Shown: piece after piece, positions 1 through 10,836 of the stretch
Layout of the letters: the number at the start of each line of letters is the position of its first letter
Numbering within the stretch: the stretch's first letter is position 1
Assembly (NCBI GenBank): GCA_963920525.1
Contig: OY986435.1
Location: 300,388,208-300,452,207, forward strand
DNA length: 64,000 nt
DNA from: Dichetophora obliterata
Lineage: Eukaryota > Arthropoda > Insecta > Diptera > Sciomyzidae
Direction: 5' to 3'
Translations under genes and position numbers: made by a program
Notes under the pieces: model-generated
Told to the model about the DNA's origin: nothing
Seen by the model: the letters and a program-made list of their open reading frames with translations, nothing else
The model's database searches: none

Positions 1-540
1 ACTGCTTCTAGAAGACTTTCTATGGAACCAATTGTGCTTTTTCCTAGCCTTATCAAAAAGTGCTTTGAAAAGACATTCTCATAAACTTCTTCTGGAAGAC
101 ATTTAAATAGCATTAAATTCAATTAAAGAAAAAAATATATAATTTTAATATATGTTTTAGATATTTTCCCTAGGATTTTTTAAACTCCCAATAAAACCCA
201 ACCACTTCTCATTTCCAACACCAAAATCGGGAAAAGAGAAAAGGGGCATTTTATGTGGGATTTTTTTGAACCCCCTATCCACAAAAACCATTTCATTCCA
301 TGGAATGCCTTCTTAAAGCTTTCCTGGAAAACACCTACTAGAATCCTTTCATTGAAGGGCTCAAAGAAATCGTCCACTGAAAGAATTCTGGAAGCACTTC
401 TAGAGAAGGCTAAGGAAAGCGTTCCTCCCAATGACATGCATATGTTAAAAGAATGCCTTCTGGGTATGAAAGTGGAAGGAATGGAATTCAAGAGTTTACT
501 TTCCCTTCCACTTTATCTTCTTTTGGAAGCACTTTTTTTG
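1..540. repeat. Degenerate GAA/TTC-rich repeat region
   Basis: This stretch repeatedly carries variants of CTTCTGGAAG (near 7, 86, 309, 385, 455 and 518), often as short palindromes, plus purine-rich runs such as GGAAAG. It ends where the mariner remnant begins. Short open frames exist on both strands, but their amino-acid content follows the base repeat and no family is recognisable. It is probably an old repeat; I cannot assign a class. Confidence 0.35.
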
Positions 541-544
541 CTGG

Positions 545-903
545 GGTAGCCGTCACGGCTGACGCGTACAAGGCGCAATCTGGAACACCAATTTTCACAA
601 ACTTTTCGCAGCATTTACGGCCTTATCTCGCCGATAACTCTTCGAATGCTGATTTCCAGGTGTTCAATTGTTTGTGGTTTATCGACGTAGACAAGTGATT
701 TTACATAACCCCAAAGAAAATAATCCAATGGGGTTAAATCACACGATCTTGGGAGCCAATTAATTGGGCCATTTCGTGAAATTTTTTTTTTTGCAAAAGT
801 TTCCTTGAGTAAATCAATTGTAGCGCCCGCTGCGTGGCATGTGGCTCCATCCTGTTGGAACCACATATCAGCAAGATTAATGCCAGCTAATTGAGGTACT
901 TGT
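545..903 (-). pseudogene. Mariner transposase fragment, DD41D (rosa-like) type
   Basis: Read on the minus strand, this encodes the C-terminal catalytic half of a mariner transposase: the QQDGATCH block with the second catalytic Asp, then RSCDLTPLDYFLWGY, whose last Asp lies 42 residues further on (41 residues between). That spacing is the DD41D signature. The frame continues upstream of the first Met (LAGINLADMW). An in-frame stop follows VIGEIRP, after which homology-like residues (MLRKVCENW) continue to about 545. The N-terminal DNA-binding half is absent. It diverges from the nearly intact DD41D element at 16-17 kb, so it is an older, different lineage. Dead fragment. Confidence 0.85.
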
Positions 904-943
904 TCTAATTAATTGTTCTAACCTGACCTTAAGCTCAATAAAC

Positions 944-1036
944 GATTTTAAACTATCAAACATCTAGAATTTGTATTTAAAATCAAGAATGATTTAAACT
1001 ATCAAACATTTAGAATTGGTATTCAAATCATAGAAA
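944..1036. repeat. Two tandem 46-47 bp units, family also present near 47.46-47.54 kb
   Basis: Two adjacent units begin GATTT(T)AAACTATCAAACAT and differ at a few positions. The second unit, with its flank through about 1045, resembles 47500-47545 (ATCAAACATTTAAAAT... GAAAATCACCATT). The 47.5-kb copy lies beside a perfect hairpin, so this is probably the terminus of an unnamed AT-rich element. Confidence 0.5.
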
Positions 1037-1224
1037 ATCAGCATTAATATACAACTTAATAAATGGTACGCTGATATGAAATACACAATGCTTAGTTTGC
1101 TGACAACGAAACGGTCCGCTTTAGTGCTTTAAAAAGTGCAAACCGTTTTCAACCGAGCCAATTGGCTATCTGGGAAACGAAAAAAATGAAAACAACTGAT
1201 GTGTATTTATGTGTAAAACATACA

Positions 1225-1355
1225 TATTAATAAAAACAACAACAACCACAAAAGCAGCACAACAACGAACGACGTGATTACGAACCAAACAAGCAAACAC
1301 AACAACAACCTTTAAAACAGCATAAGCAGCTACAGCAGCTAAGCAGCTTGTGCAT
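1225..1355. repeat. CAA/CAG low-complexity tract
   Basis: Interrupted AAC and CAG triplets (AACAACAACAACC, CAGCTACAGCAGC) with no open frame that looks coding. Simple-sequence DNA. Confidence 0.6.
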
Positions 1356-2283
1356 TTCTCATACGAATTTATGAATTTTTCATCTTCTTAGATTTTGCTA
1401 TATTATTAGATATTCGTTTTATTCCCACTAAAACTGATATTTTTCCATTTTTTTTTTCTTTGTACGATGAATATTAAAAGCTGTAGGTATATCCTAAAGT
1501 GCCAAATATCACTTTGAAAAAATTTGTAAAAATGACCCCCATACAAACCACGCTGTAAGACGTAATTCTACGTCAAAAAAGCATATAATTATAAGCAGAA
1601 GCAGCTCACGCATTTATGACCAACCTGCTTGCTGATGTCTGGTCACAGGAAATTACCGGAACAAAATTGAAAGGTTTTAGTTTCGGCTATAGTTTTTTGT
1701 GGATCTCACGACTTGCCTGTTCGTAGAAAAGATCAATCCTCCAATCGTCCAGTTGATTAAATACTTCTTCACGCAAATATTAAAATCAGCTTATCAATAA
1801 TCCAGCAACATTACCTTTTGAATATGGGAATGTACCAGGTGCATTATCGTAAAGGAATTTTGAAACTTAATCCTGGCACACTCGAGAATGTATTTCTATC
1901 ATGCGTAAGCTATCAAAACACCTTACAGCTCAGAATGCTTTGGCACAAATTTTTCATTATCAAATTCACTGTAGATCAACTTGATATGTCAAAACACAAA
2001 AATGTTAGGATGGTAATTTTCTCAATTTGCCGTTTCACTTGTAGCTGACGTTTAGTTTGTAGCAGATGATGTTGCAGCAGTTTTTAGAGCAGAAACGGAT
2101 GTCCAGTTGGGAAATGCAACCTAATTATCAATCCTGTTGATGGAGGTCTTCGAAGCTTATGTTCCCAGCATTCAAGAGTTATTCTCTTATATTTCCGCTT
2201 AGTAATGAATGTTGGTATCGTTATATGGGTCATGATGGAGACCACGCAACAGCAGTGAGAAACAATTTTACTCAACTACAATA
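1356..2283. other. Unassigned AT-rich DNA
   Basis: No gene, RNA or repeat structure is recognisable. Short open frames near 1818-2048 and 2084-2341 overlap on both strands and show no family motif. The right edge is fixed by the TA target of the Tc1 element that follows. Confidence 0.4.
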
Positions 2284-2285
2284 TA

Positions 2286-2311
2286 CAGTGGCTCATAGCT
2301 TGTTTTTTGCA
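2286..2311 (+). repeat. Left terminal inverted repeat (outer DR) of the Tc1-like element
   Basis: Pairs with 3506-3533 in inverse orientation with a few mismatches. The preceding TA at 2284-2285 is the target duplication. The inner copy of the same core is at 2491-2510. Confidence 0.8.
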
Positions 2312-2574
2312 GTGCATACTTCCAATTTTAGGGCTTTATAACAACGAAACTAACAGGAATAGAAACAATTATATAGTATAATTTAAAAGAATAAGATGTT
2401 TTGTTTAATAAATTAACTTAATTTATTGTAAAAATATATATTAAGTTTGGTTAAAATTAAGAAACCAGAAAATACTGCTTAATTTCATATCACAGCTTAT
2501 TTTATGCAGTCACTTGTTATTTATAAATTTTTCGTATTAATTAATGATATTTGATATTTTTATTATTTGGTATG

Positions 2575-3215
2575 TTAGTCCTTGTTGTCCACAAAAGATC
2601 TAAGGTGGTTTGGCATTGATGCGGCCAGTTTTTGAGTGATAGTTGGAGAAATATTCGCCCACTCCGTTTTCAATATCTCTTTCAGGTGGTTTATGTTTGA
2701 AATTTGATGTTTCCGGATGTTATTTTCCAATAAAGACCGCACATTTTCAATAACATTAAGGTCTGGCGACTGTGCTGGCGGCGTCATCAATTGTGGACTT
2801 TGTGGTTTGATCGTTACCCTGGTAAAATCGGAAATTCAATTATCACGGTTTGTTTCAAATTTTTTTTTGTTGAGCTCGGTATTGGGTTCCGCCACATATA
2901 GCACATACCATCTGAACCGAATAAATTGCTCTTCGATTTATCTGCAAAAATAACTGAAGTCTTGGGATCTCTGGGGACTTGGACATATGTTCTTTGTCGT
3001 AGTTGAGTCTGCATAATCTGTTTTTGGTACATTTTGTTGTTTGGTGTACTTCTACCCTTATATTTTACCCGATTCTCACGAACAAAGCGCTCAATAATAT
3101 GCTGTACTATAGATGCACTTAAATTAATATTTTCAGAAATTTTCCGAACCGAATGACCATTTTTTTAATGGTTCAAGACTAATTCACGCAGTTCAATTGT
3201 GGTGCAACGACCCAT
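2575..3215 (-). pseudogene. Tc1-like transposase, stop-containing and internally deleted
   Basis: Reading leftward from an ATG at 3213-3215 gives MGRCTTIELRELVLNH, a stop, then KNGHSVRKISENINLS, which is the N-terminal helix-turn-helix. Next comes a central block with VIFADKSKSNLFGSDG (the first catalytic Asp context, usually FSDESKF.LFGSDG). After a stop and a deletion comes the C-terminal block PPAQSPDLNVIENV with the last catalytic Glu (DD34E type), and the frame ends at TAA 2575-2577. The segment around the second Asp is missing. It was the mobilising protein of the surrounding element and is now dead. Confidence 0.85.
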
Positions 3216-3505
3216 TTTTTAAAGTATTATTTTGACACTTTGCCTTGCGAGATAAAACTAATAACTGGTTGTAACGGACTCTAAAAATAGCTGCTAATGT
3301 AGAGAAAAAAACATCGACCAACGGCGCGACACTCTGGAGAATAGGCGACAGAAGAGACTGCATCAAATAAGCTGAGGGATAAATTTTTGCTCTGTAAATA
3401 CTATTTCTCTCCAGTGGGACAAGTAGTTATATTTTTGTGAATTCCGTTTTGTGTCCAGATACTTCTTAGTTTTTAAGTTACATCGATTTTTATTTTAAAA
3501 CGAGC

Positions 3506-3533
3506 ATTGTATCAAATAAGCTGTGAGCCACTG
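3506..3533 (-). repeat. Right terminal inverted repeat (outer DR) of the Tc1-like element
   Basis: Inverted counterpart of 2286-2311, followed by TA at 3534-3535. The inner copy on this side is at 3358-3376. Confidence 0.8.
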
Positions 3534-4462
3534 TATTTTCTGTTTTCGCTTTGTTATATATACTTAGTACGAATGAGTGCAATCGAAATTGTATTGCGTA
3601 CAACAATTGTATTTTCAATCATTCTGCATAAAAAATGTCGTTTGTCTATTTTTGGTGCACATACGACAAAATACATGCTCAGACGATGAAATCGTTCGTA
3701 ACGTACGACAAAATGCATGCTATATCTGGGAAGTTATAAGGTTCGGAAAGAAACTGATGGTACCATTAAAAAGAGCTTACGAAGTTTACTCTGAATATAT
3801 AATAATGTCAAAAACGAAAAATTTCACATACAACATTCGTATTTTAACCCGAAAGACCCTGTCGTTGTCATATAGCAATAAACCATTTTATATTTGCGTT
3901 AACAGGTCATTCTGAAAATTTAAAAAAATGTCGGGTTAAGGACGCGATATGTGCTTGTGAGTTTGCACTAGGATTGAGTCAGATTTACGAGATATTGCTA
4001 TTATTTCATAAATTTTTCTTTAAAATTATTTTACTAAATACGATAGGTCATATACATACATACATTTAAAAAATTTATTAGAAAAAATTTATACGAATGA
4101 TATTAGTAAACAAAATATTCGTACATTCTACAAATATTCGTACAATATACAAAATAATTTTATTGTGATATTTTTACGAATTCATTCGTTAAGTTTTTCT
4201 TATACCTGATGTAGTATTTACGAATATATTTGTCTTATATACTAATGATATTCGTAACTAAAAATAAATCAATTCATATAAGTGCATTGTACGAATGATT
4301 GTGTACATCTAAATAATATTATTCGTAATATTTACTAATGCTTTCGTGCTATATACCAATGAAAAAAAATATTAGTATAAACAATTCATTCATTGGTTGA
4401 CCGCACGAATTATTAGTTAAGTTTAAAAAATTGAAAACACAAATCGTTCAGCCTTGTTTTTC

Positions 4463-4582
4463 GAACAACAACAGAATATAAGGAACTGTATGGTTGTAAA
4501 GGGGCAGAAGCCTACTGGTAGAGTGCGTGGCCCGTGGTTCAAACTCCAGCTCAGACAGAATGCTATTTTTCTCTGGTTTGTC
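4463..4582 (+). mobile_element. tRNA-like SINE unit, copy 1
   Basis: First of two tandem 120-bp units. It has an A-box-like AGCCTACTGGTAGAG at 4509-4523 and a B-box GGTTCAAACTCC at 4536-4547, spaced as in a tRNA gene, followed by the tail CAGCTCAGACAGAAT. RNA polymerase III internal promoters of this kind define tRNA-derived SINEs. The 5' part (GAACAACAACAGAATATAAG) is shared with copy 2. There is no convincing acceptor-stem pairing, so this is not a functional tRNA gene. Confidence 0.65.
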
Positions 4583-4672
4583 GAACAATTAAAGAATATA
4601 AGGAACTGTATCATTGTAAAGTGGCTCATAAGCTGAAGAGCCGAGATTCAAATCCCAGCTCAGACAGAATAT
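4583..4672 (+). mobile_element. tRNA-like SINE unit, copy 2
   Basis: Begins with the same leader as copy 1, exactly 120 bp downstream (GAACAATTAAAGAATATAAG). It has a decayed A-box region (TGGCTCATAAGC), a B-box-like GATTCAAATCCC near 4646-4657, and the same tail, CAGCTCAGACAGAATA. A dimeric SINE arrangement is likely. Confidence 0.6.
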
Positions 4673-4890
4673 ATTTTTTTTTTTCGTAATAAGATATTAT
4701 GATCATTCGTAAATGTAAGAAATGTATTCGTACAATATACATTTGTTTTTTTACGAATACGAACAAAATATTCGTAATATGTACTAACATACGTCGATTC
4801 TTCGAATCCTATTCGTGGCTGAAAACTACGAATAAAATTCGTAGAATGGACGCAGTTATTAGTAATATTTACACACAAATATTTTTGAGT

Positions 4891-7800
4891 GTAACAAATT
4901 AAAGTTTCTGGTCTTTAAACCAACATTTTATTGGTCTTACGCATCACCACACTATTTTGAAAAGATCAAAAAAAGCCATGTTTGACATTTTTGTTCTACT
5001 TCATCCATTTCTCAAAATATTCAACAGCCATGGACAGCTTTTTTTCGAATGGGTTCTTCAGCAAGGAATAGGCCTTAAAACTTATTCACAATTAATTTCT
5101 TAACACTTATTAGAGCAAACAAAAACGTGTTACACATCACCCTACAAAATTCAAACAATTATATTAGACATATTAGTCCAAGGTTTTTTTACTGTGTTCG
5201 CTTTTCAGTGAAAATATGTGATGGACTTATAAAAGACGTGCCTTTGTACCTTTACTATAGTATTGCTTCTTGTAGGGTTAAAATGCATTCAGCACAACAA
5301 ATTGTCTGCCCTTGCAGCTAAACTGTAATATGTTTTAAGCGTTAGCCGGATACTTTTGAAGTGGTTGTGTTTTTGTAAGAGTTTAATGTGCTTATGTGTG
5401 TGTTTGTGAATATGTTTGTATTCGGACACATGCATTATTGGTGTATCGGTGTAGTATCTGGCATATTTATGTGCATCTTTTTGCACTGTTAAAAGCTTAT
5501 AAATTCGAATACGTTTACCGGACTCTGTTCGTATTTCGATTTTCTTATGTATTGAATAAATCGAATGATTTATTTAGCTGCACTGAGCTTATCCTGATCA
5601 TGGACTTAAAGTGCTTTGTACACTTTGGGCGCAGCAGCAAGAGATGCTATTTTAGTGAGCAAAATAAAGGGTTGAAATTTATGTGTAATGGCTGGTATTT
5701 GATATTGGTCTTTAATTTATGTTGCAAAAGCCTTAGATTTATTTGCGGATATTCATTTAAGATTCCCAGCTTGTTATAAATTCCAATAACTACATACGTT
5801 TGTATATACATATACTTTGAACTTGCATTTATGATTAAACAAAGGCAATTTCTTGAAATCCTCAAATACCAACTGGTACATGTTGGTGGTATCAGTCAAA
5901 ACCACAAACTCACGTATAATAAGACATTTACACATATAAATCTAAGAAATGAAGTGCGAAATAAGCACTGGGCGTTGGCATCAGCCAAATAAATAAAAGC
6001 AGGAACGAGTGCTCAGAGTAGAAATGAGTGCTGAGCGGCAGCTGTTCACGAATATGATGGACGTTGGATGGATGCTTGCTGGCTTTTTATGAGAAATTTA
6101 ATATTTTTTTGTTATCTTGTTGGTGATGAAAGTGAATTAAATATAAAAAATAAATTGCAGTCATTTCTGTCTAACAAAAGTACTTTTTTCCGCATTTGAA
6201 AGATGGCGGTTGTAATCTTTAAAAAAAATGAAAATCTTAGTAAAGTTTATGATAAGAGCAAAAATGTCAAGTTGATGGTTTAGCTTACAAGTGTGATAGG
6301 TAAAATTTTTTAAGTATTCACGGGTGCTGATTTCAATGCATACCAGTAGAAATAACAAATTTTGACATCTACTGACCATTACTATTTCAAAGATTTTTAA
6401 CAAAAAATTTTACCCCTGTAGATAGGTTTGTCTTCAATTTGTTTAAAAGTATACTTATGACATTTGTGAACTTCATATTTGAAGCACTCAATTCAAAACA
6501 TTTAATTAATCAAAGTTTTTATATAAGCCACTACCTTAATAAATGTTCTTGAAAGTTATTTGTCAGTAAACTTACTAACTACAAAACCATATTTTCAATA
6601 ATGATAAACTATTTTTCTAATTTATAACTGCATTTATCACCATTAATTCACTACTCATTCATTATCATTTTCATTGTTTATACTGAAACATTTCTAATTT
6701 TTGCAATCAACAATTGAAAGATTTTCGCCGGATCAATTTTATTCCACGTGCAATCAAGTCAATAATGCAAAAAAAAAGATAAAAAGTGAGATAATATGAA
6801 ACGCCATTTTAAAATCAAATAAATTGACTGCAATTCTAGGAAAATTCAAAAGCTGGAAGAGATGAAAGGAGCAAAAAAACAGCAACACTTCAAATCAAAT
6901 TTCACCTTGATCCCTTTGAGCTTTTAGCAGTAGTGGCAGGCAACTGCAGCAGCAACCTTTTATGTAAACTTTTCCTTTTTTGTGGATGTTGATGTTGATG
7001 AGTTTGAAGTCATCTTCAGTGCAGAAATGCTATTCGGCTCAAACACATAAATCTATAGTATATACAGCCTGACAGCTGAATTCTTTGCATTTGTTATGCA
7101 TCGAAGAAGAGCCAAAATAATGGATAGGGGAGATACTAAATGGATTGATGCTGCCTGTGATATTAATGACATATTCACAAAAGTCAAGTGAACTGTGATG
7201 GCATTTTCATGTGCATCATCTTAAATAAATTTGTAGCTCATGTGATTTTGATATCACTTGCAATGAATGAATGCTTTATTGAAATGATAGATTTAATTTT
7301 TGCATTCAAAAGCATATGCGTTGGATGTTTCGACAATCTTTCGACTTTATTGTTAATTAAATTAGTTTGAGAGCTAAGTGTTTCTTGTCAGAAGAAAAAA
7401 GTGACAGAAATATTATAAAAAGTTCAAATTGAAAAGATTTTTTAATGAAGTAATTTAACTCTACTCCGCTACCAAATAGCGCTTAATTGTATTTACTAAG
7501 AAAATTGTAATGCAGACTGATATTTTTACTAAGCGATATTTTTTTAAAATAAGTTCAGAGGTTAAACTAATTGAAAAATTATTTTCATATTACATCTTCC
7601 TTACCCTATTTCGTATACTTACTTATATGTACATGTACTTAGAAATAAACCAACAAAACTTAAGCCAAACTAAAAAATTAAATATATTAAAAAAATCAAT
7701 TAATAGCTTAACAACGCCTTAACAATCTATTCATAAATATGCAGCTTATGTTGTGTGTCTGTATCAAAAAATCGAACACCGAGGTAAAAACGTTCCGAAA

Positions 7801-8640
7801 ATTTTAACTCAATCCAACGCACAGTGTGGGATTTGATCAATTTAGGAAGACAAAAGTAAAAAACACACTTGCAAAACATAATTTTTTTCTGGAATATAAA
7901 GGTAAAACACACAGGAAGCCCTGTCAAAAGTTTGAAAACGATTGCTTAATCCAATATACTTAAAACGGCTGCAGTAAAACGGAGCTTTTTGAGTTTTTTT
8001 AAATTATTTCAAACTCCAAGATAACAGTTTTTTGTGTTAAGTGCGCTGATTAAAGTTGTTAACTTTTTAACTTCTTTTGCTATGAAAAAAATTTGAGATG
8101 GTTTAAAGATAAATTTACAATAAAATCAGCTGCTTCGTAAGTCTTAAATTTAAGTATTTCGTTTAAAGTTTTATTTAAATTAGTGATGTATATCCTACAT
8201 AAACTACAAAAATTAAGCTAACAATTTGATTGACTGCCAAAAATTTTTTCGCATATGTTTGCATGCAAATTAAATTTTTTGTTAAGTTTTAATCTCATAG
8301 ATAGTTCATACAAAAATTTAGCTGCTATTTTTTCAAAATATTTGCATTTTAGGGAGAGGCTTTAATATTTCAAGAATTTTTGAATTTACAGATTGTTTGA
8401 TAAAAAATAATTATTTTTCTTTGAGAACCAAAAAATTCCGCAAGTTTTTCTAAATAGGTATCAATTTTAATAACAGCTAAAGAAGTTACAAACATTTTTG
8501 TTGTTATAATACAATTTACTCTTTCGAAGTCTAAATTCAAAGTGTGAATTTTTCTCTATAGGCAACTAGCTAAAATCCGTCGCGTATCTGCCACGCCTAC
8601 TTGTCCAACACCCATTTTAGCTGCTGCCGAAGATTTCAAA
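4891..8640. other. Unassigned AT-rich DNA with a TG-rich tract near 5390-5440
   Basis: I see no gene, RNA gene, terminal repeats or transposase motif in this 3.7 kb. Open frames up to about 127 codons (5396-5779) have a composition that follows the base sequence and no recognisable domain. A phrase near 8585-8625 (CCACGCC...TTGTCCAACACCC) resembles the CCACGCCCCCTTGTCC phrase found at 10.97 and 18.55 kb and marks the edge of a repeat. Confidence 0.4.
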
Positions 8641-8712
8641 GTAAAGTGTGGCCCGTAAGCCAAGAAGGAACTGCTGTAGCCCGGGTTCAATTTCCAATTC
8701 AGACAGAATATT
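8641..8712 (+). mobile_element. tRNA-like SINE fragment, copy 3
   Basis: GTAAAGTGTGGCCCGTAAGC, a B-box-like GGGTTCAATTTCC, then the family tail AATTCAGACAGAATA. It matches the 3' half of the two units at 4.5-4.7 kb, so the family is dispersed and not a local duplication only. Confidence 0.55.
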
Positions 8713-8783
8713 TTTCAATTAAATAAATATAACTATTTGGCCGCCAACAAGGTATTCAAACTCCCAAAAAAAAAGTTAAAATA

Positions 8784-8905
8784 TCGCAGTGGTAAATGAA
8801 CACATGACGTAACCAGTTATTTCAAGCCTGTTTATAGCTCTCAATTGCATTTATTCGGACATGGCCGCTAAAACACTGATGACATCTATCTTACACAGTA
8901 AGTGA
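8784..8905. repeat. Dispersed repeat, copy A (partner at 30320-30466)
   Basis: Shares with 30320-30466 the phrases CAGTGGTAAATGAACACATG, ACATGGCCGCTAAAACACTG and ATGACATCTA in the same order and spacing with moderate divergence. No coding content. Class unknown. Confidence 0.6.
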
Positions 8906-8913
8906 CGATTGGA

Positions 8914-8957
8914 GTAGGTATGCACAAGATATTCTCTCCTATCTTGTGCATACCTAC
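8914..8957. repeat. Perfect 18-bp inverted repeat with 8-nt loop
   Basis: The arms at 8914-8931 (GTAGGTATGCACAAGATA) and 8940-8957 are exact complements around an 8-nt loop (8932-8939). It immediately follows dispersed repeat copy A. It would form a strong cruciform or RNA hairpin. Function unknown. Confidence 0.85.
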
Positions 8958-9930
8958 GAATCTATTTTTCAAAATATTTTCATAATTAGGTCAATGAACA
9001 CTCTTTGCTCTTAATAAATTTGTCCTCTCTTATTTTAACTGTCTTTTAATTCAAAATCATTTTATTGTCTTGCGATCTCTTCATCTGTCTTGTTGAAAGC
9101 GCATTTAACACATTTCATATGTTTTTTCATCCACTCTGCTGCATTTTATCCAAATTATGCTGATGCGTTGCTTTTATTTTTTTCTAAATAAGCATTTCTC
9201 TCTCTCTTGGGCCTTGCATTCATTATTTTTCCACTTAAGCCAAGTGCAGCTATTTTCTTAAGGTAGAAAAGATGTCATTTATGATGTCTGAGTGAGTTGA
9301 TGCCTTTGCTCATTCCATTGCCTGAACTTCTTCACATTCATCGTCAAGGTACCGAAAACGATGCAAATTAAAATCATCCGTGTCAAGAAAGAATTCGCAT
9401 GAAATCATAGAATAACAACAACAACAACAACAACAACAACATTGAACAAACAGTAAGCGTCATGAAGACTTTTCAGAAAATATAATACGATATTCGATAT
9501 CTCCATGCAAAACGCAGCAGAAACCAGGTTGGAAGCGATGATTAAGTGAAATCAAAGAATTTAAGTGCATACTGAGGAAGAGACTTAATTAATCAAGCGC
9601 AGTCATCGTGATTTGAGAACGAAAATTGTGATTAATTAAATAAAAATTATTTCATTTCTATGAAATATGCTGAGTCGCAATATTATGGCACCTTTTTTAG
9701 TATAACGATGTATTAAGAATTGATGAGTGATGAAATGATTTGCTAATAAAACTTTACGCAAGAGCATAAAATGGATGTCTGTCTTGTAACACAATTTGGA
9801 AAAAATACATTTAAACAAAACATTTTTAAAAACATTTACCATTTCTATAAACAAGAAAACAAGAAAACTTGAAACTAATAACACTGTGCAGCATGAAAAT
9901 CTGTATATAATAATTTCAAAATTTTTTTTA
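8958..9930. other. Unassigned DNA with an (AAC)n microsatellite
   Basis: Contains an uninterrupted AAC/CAA array of about ten triplets at 9412-9440. No gene or other element is recognisable. Confidence 0.45.
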
Positions 9931-10302
9931 ATTACTCCATATATGCACTCATTTGCATGTTGATAACTCTTGAACCAATTGAATTTTCATTTTGGTTTTT
10001 TCAGCAAAGCTATTCCTATTATTCTGCCCAACGACTTGGTTGAATAAAAAAATCGTTTCAAATTGTCTTAAAACCTTTAAAAGCAAATAATGTTACTCAT
10101 ACGCAATGTTGTTCGAATTTTTTCGTTTGGCTTTAAGCAAGACTTTTTGTAAGACTGACTCGATAAGACCCACTGGAATCGATTTTTCATACTTATTTGT
10201 TCAGCAAAGTTATTGACCAGAATAATAGAAAGAACTTATCCCAAGAAACCAAAATGAAAATCCTAATGGGTTAGGAGAAAATGAGTGCATATCTTGAGTA
10301 AT
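9931..10302. mobile_element. Foldback (long inverted repeat) element
   Basis: The left arm (about 9931-10025) contains ATTACTCCATATATGCACTC, ATTTTCATTTTGGTTT and CTATTATTCTG. The right arm (about 10205-10302) carries the complements of the same three blocks in reverse order. The arms are roughly 95 bp each with small indels, around a spacer of about 180 bp. There is no transposase. This structure suits a foldback or MITE-type non-autonomous DNA element; no target duplication was resolved. Confidence 0.6.
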
Positions 10303-10836
10303 TTTTGATATATCTTAAAAAAAATGTTCTAAAATGTTCGGTTAAGTGGTAAAACAAGTGTCACCACAAGATTCCTCATAAAAAAATTAAGTGAAAAACG
10401 TTTCAGTTATCAAATAGAGAAAAAAATGGTACAAAAAAGCGCACAGTGTAATTAAAATTATAATAGCAAAAGCAGCAGCTAGCCTGAAGAAATATTAAAT
10501 CTTATCTTCGAATACAGCTTTTTCCTTAATAGAGATAAGTTAAAGTACATATCAATGATTCTATGTCGATTCAACAAATTTTGGGCAAAATTTGACCTTT
10601 GTGTTTCCGATTTGTTTGAAACTTTGTTACTTTGTAGTGCTCATAAAAGTATCTTTAACTATGTTTGTTTTTTTTTTTTGTGAACAATTTTTTTTAGAGT
10701 TATACTATGTATTCAAATAACTATAACTTAGATAACGTAAGTTGTACAGAAAAAAAATTTTAATATATTTTAAAGACTTTTTGGGTCTCTTTGGTGTTTT
10801 GTTTTTTGTTTTTTTTTTAGCACTTTTATAAAAAAA

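Larger units (their letters stand above)
2286..3533 (-). mobile_element. Decayed Tc1-like element with inverted ends carrying double direct repeats
   Basis: The outer ends are inverted copies: CAGTGGCTCATAGCTTGTTT starts at 2286 and its counterpart CAGTGGCTCACAGCTTATTT reads leftward from 3533. TA flanks each end (2284-2285 and 3534-3535), the Tc1/mariner target duplication. A second copy of the core (CACAGCTTATTTTATGCAGT at 2491-2510; inverted match at 3358-3376) lies about 200 and 150 bp inside the ends. This is the IR/DR layout known from Tc1-like transposons such as Sleeping Beauty, Minos and S elements. The transposase lies between on the minus strand and is broken. Length about 1.25 kb. 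Confidence 0.85.
3560..4890. repeat. AT-rich element saturated with TACGAAT/ATTCGTA motifs
   Basis: About fifteen copies of TACGAAT or its complement ATTCGTA occur in both orientations (for example near 3568, 3836, 4091, 4117, 4135, 4177, 4218, 4249, 4291, 4320, 4704, 4727, 4752, 4770 and 4828-4845). Several form small palindromes such as TACGAATTCATTCGTTA near 4176. ACTAAT/ATTAGTA variants are mixed in. The block ends near 4890 in TTTTTGAGTGTA, and a miniature relative at 50692-50760 ends in a similar TTTTTTAAGTGTA. It encloses the SINE dimer at 4463-4672. No coding capacity is recognisable; probably a non-autonomous DNA element. Confidence 0.55.

Noticed and set aside
1..540. Heat-shock element cluster (TTCnnGAA motifs)
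   Set aside because: The motifs belong to a degenerate CTTCTGGAAG repeat, rarely have three correctly phased boxes, and no gene lies downstream.
4500..4660. Functional tRNA genes
   Set aside because: A- and B-box matches exist, but acceptor and anticodon stems do not pair and the units are tandem with a common non-tRNA leader.
5396..5779. 127-codon open frame as a possible host gene
   Set aside because: No domain, Cys/Phe/Tyr-rich composition typical of AT- and TG-rich DNA, and no promoter or splice context; an overlapping frame exists on the other strand.
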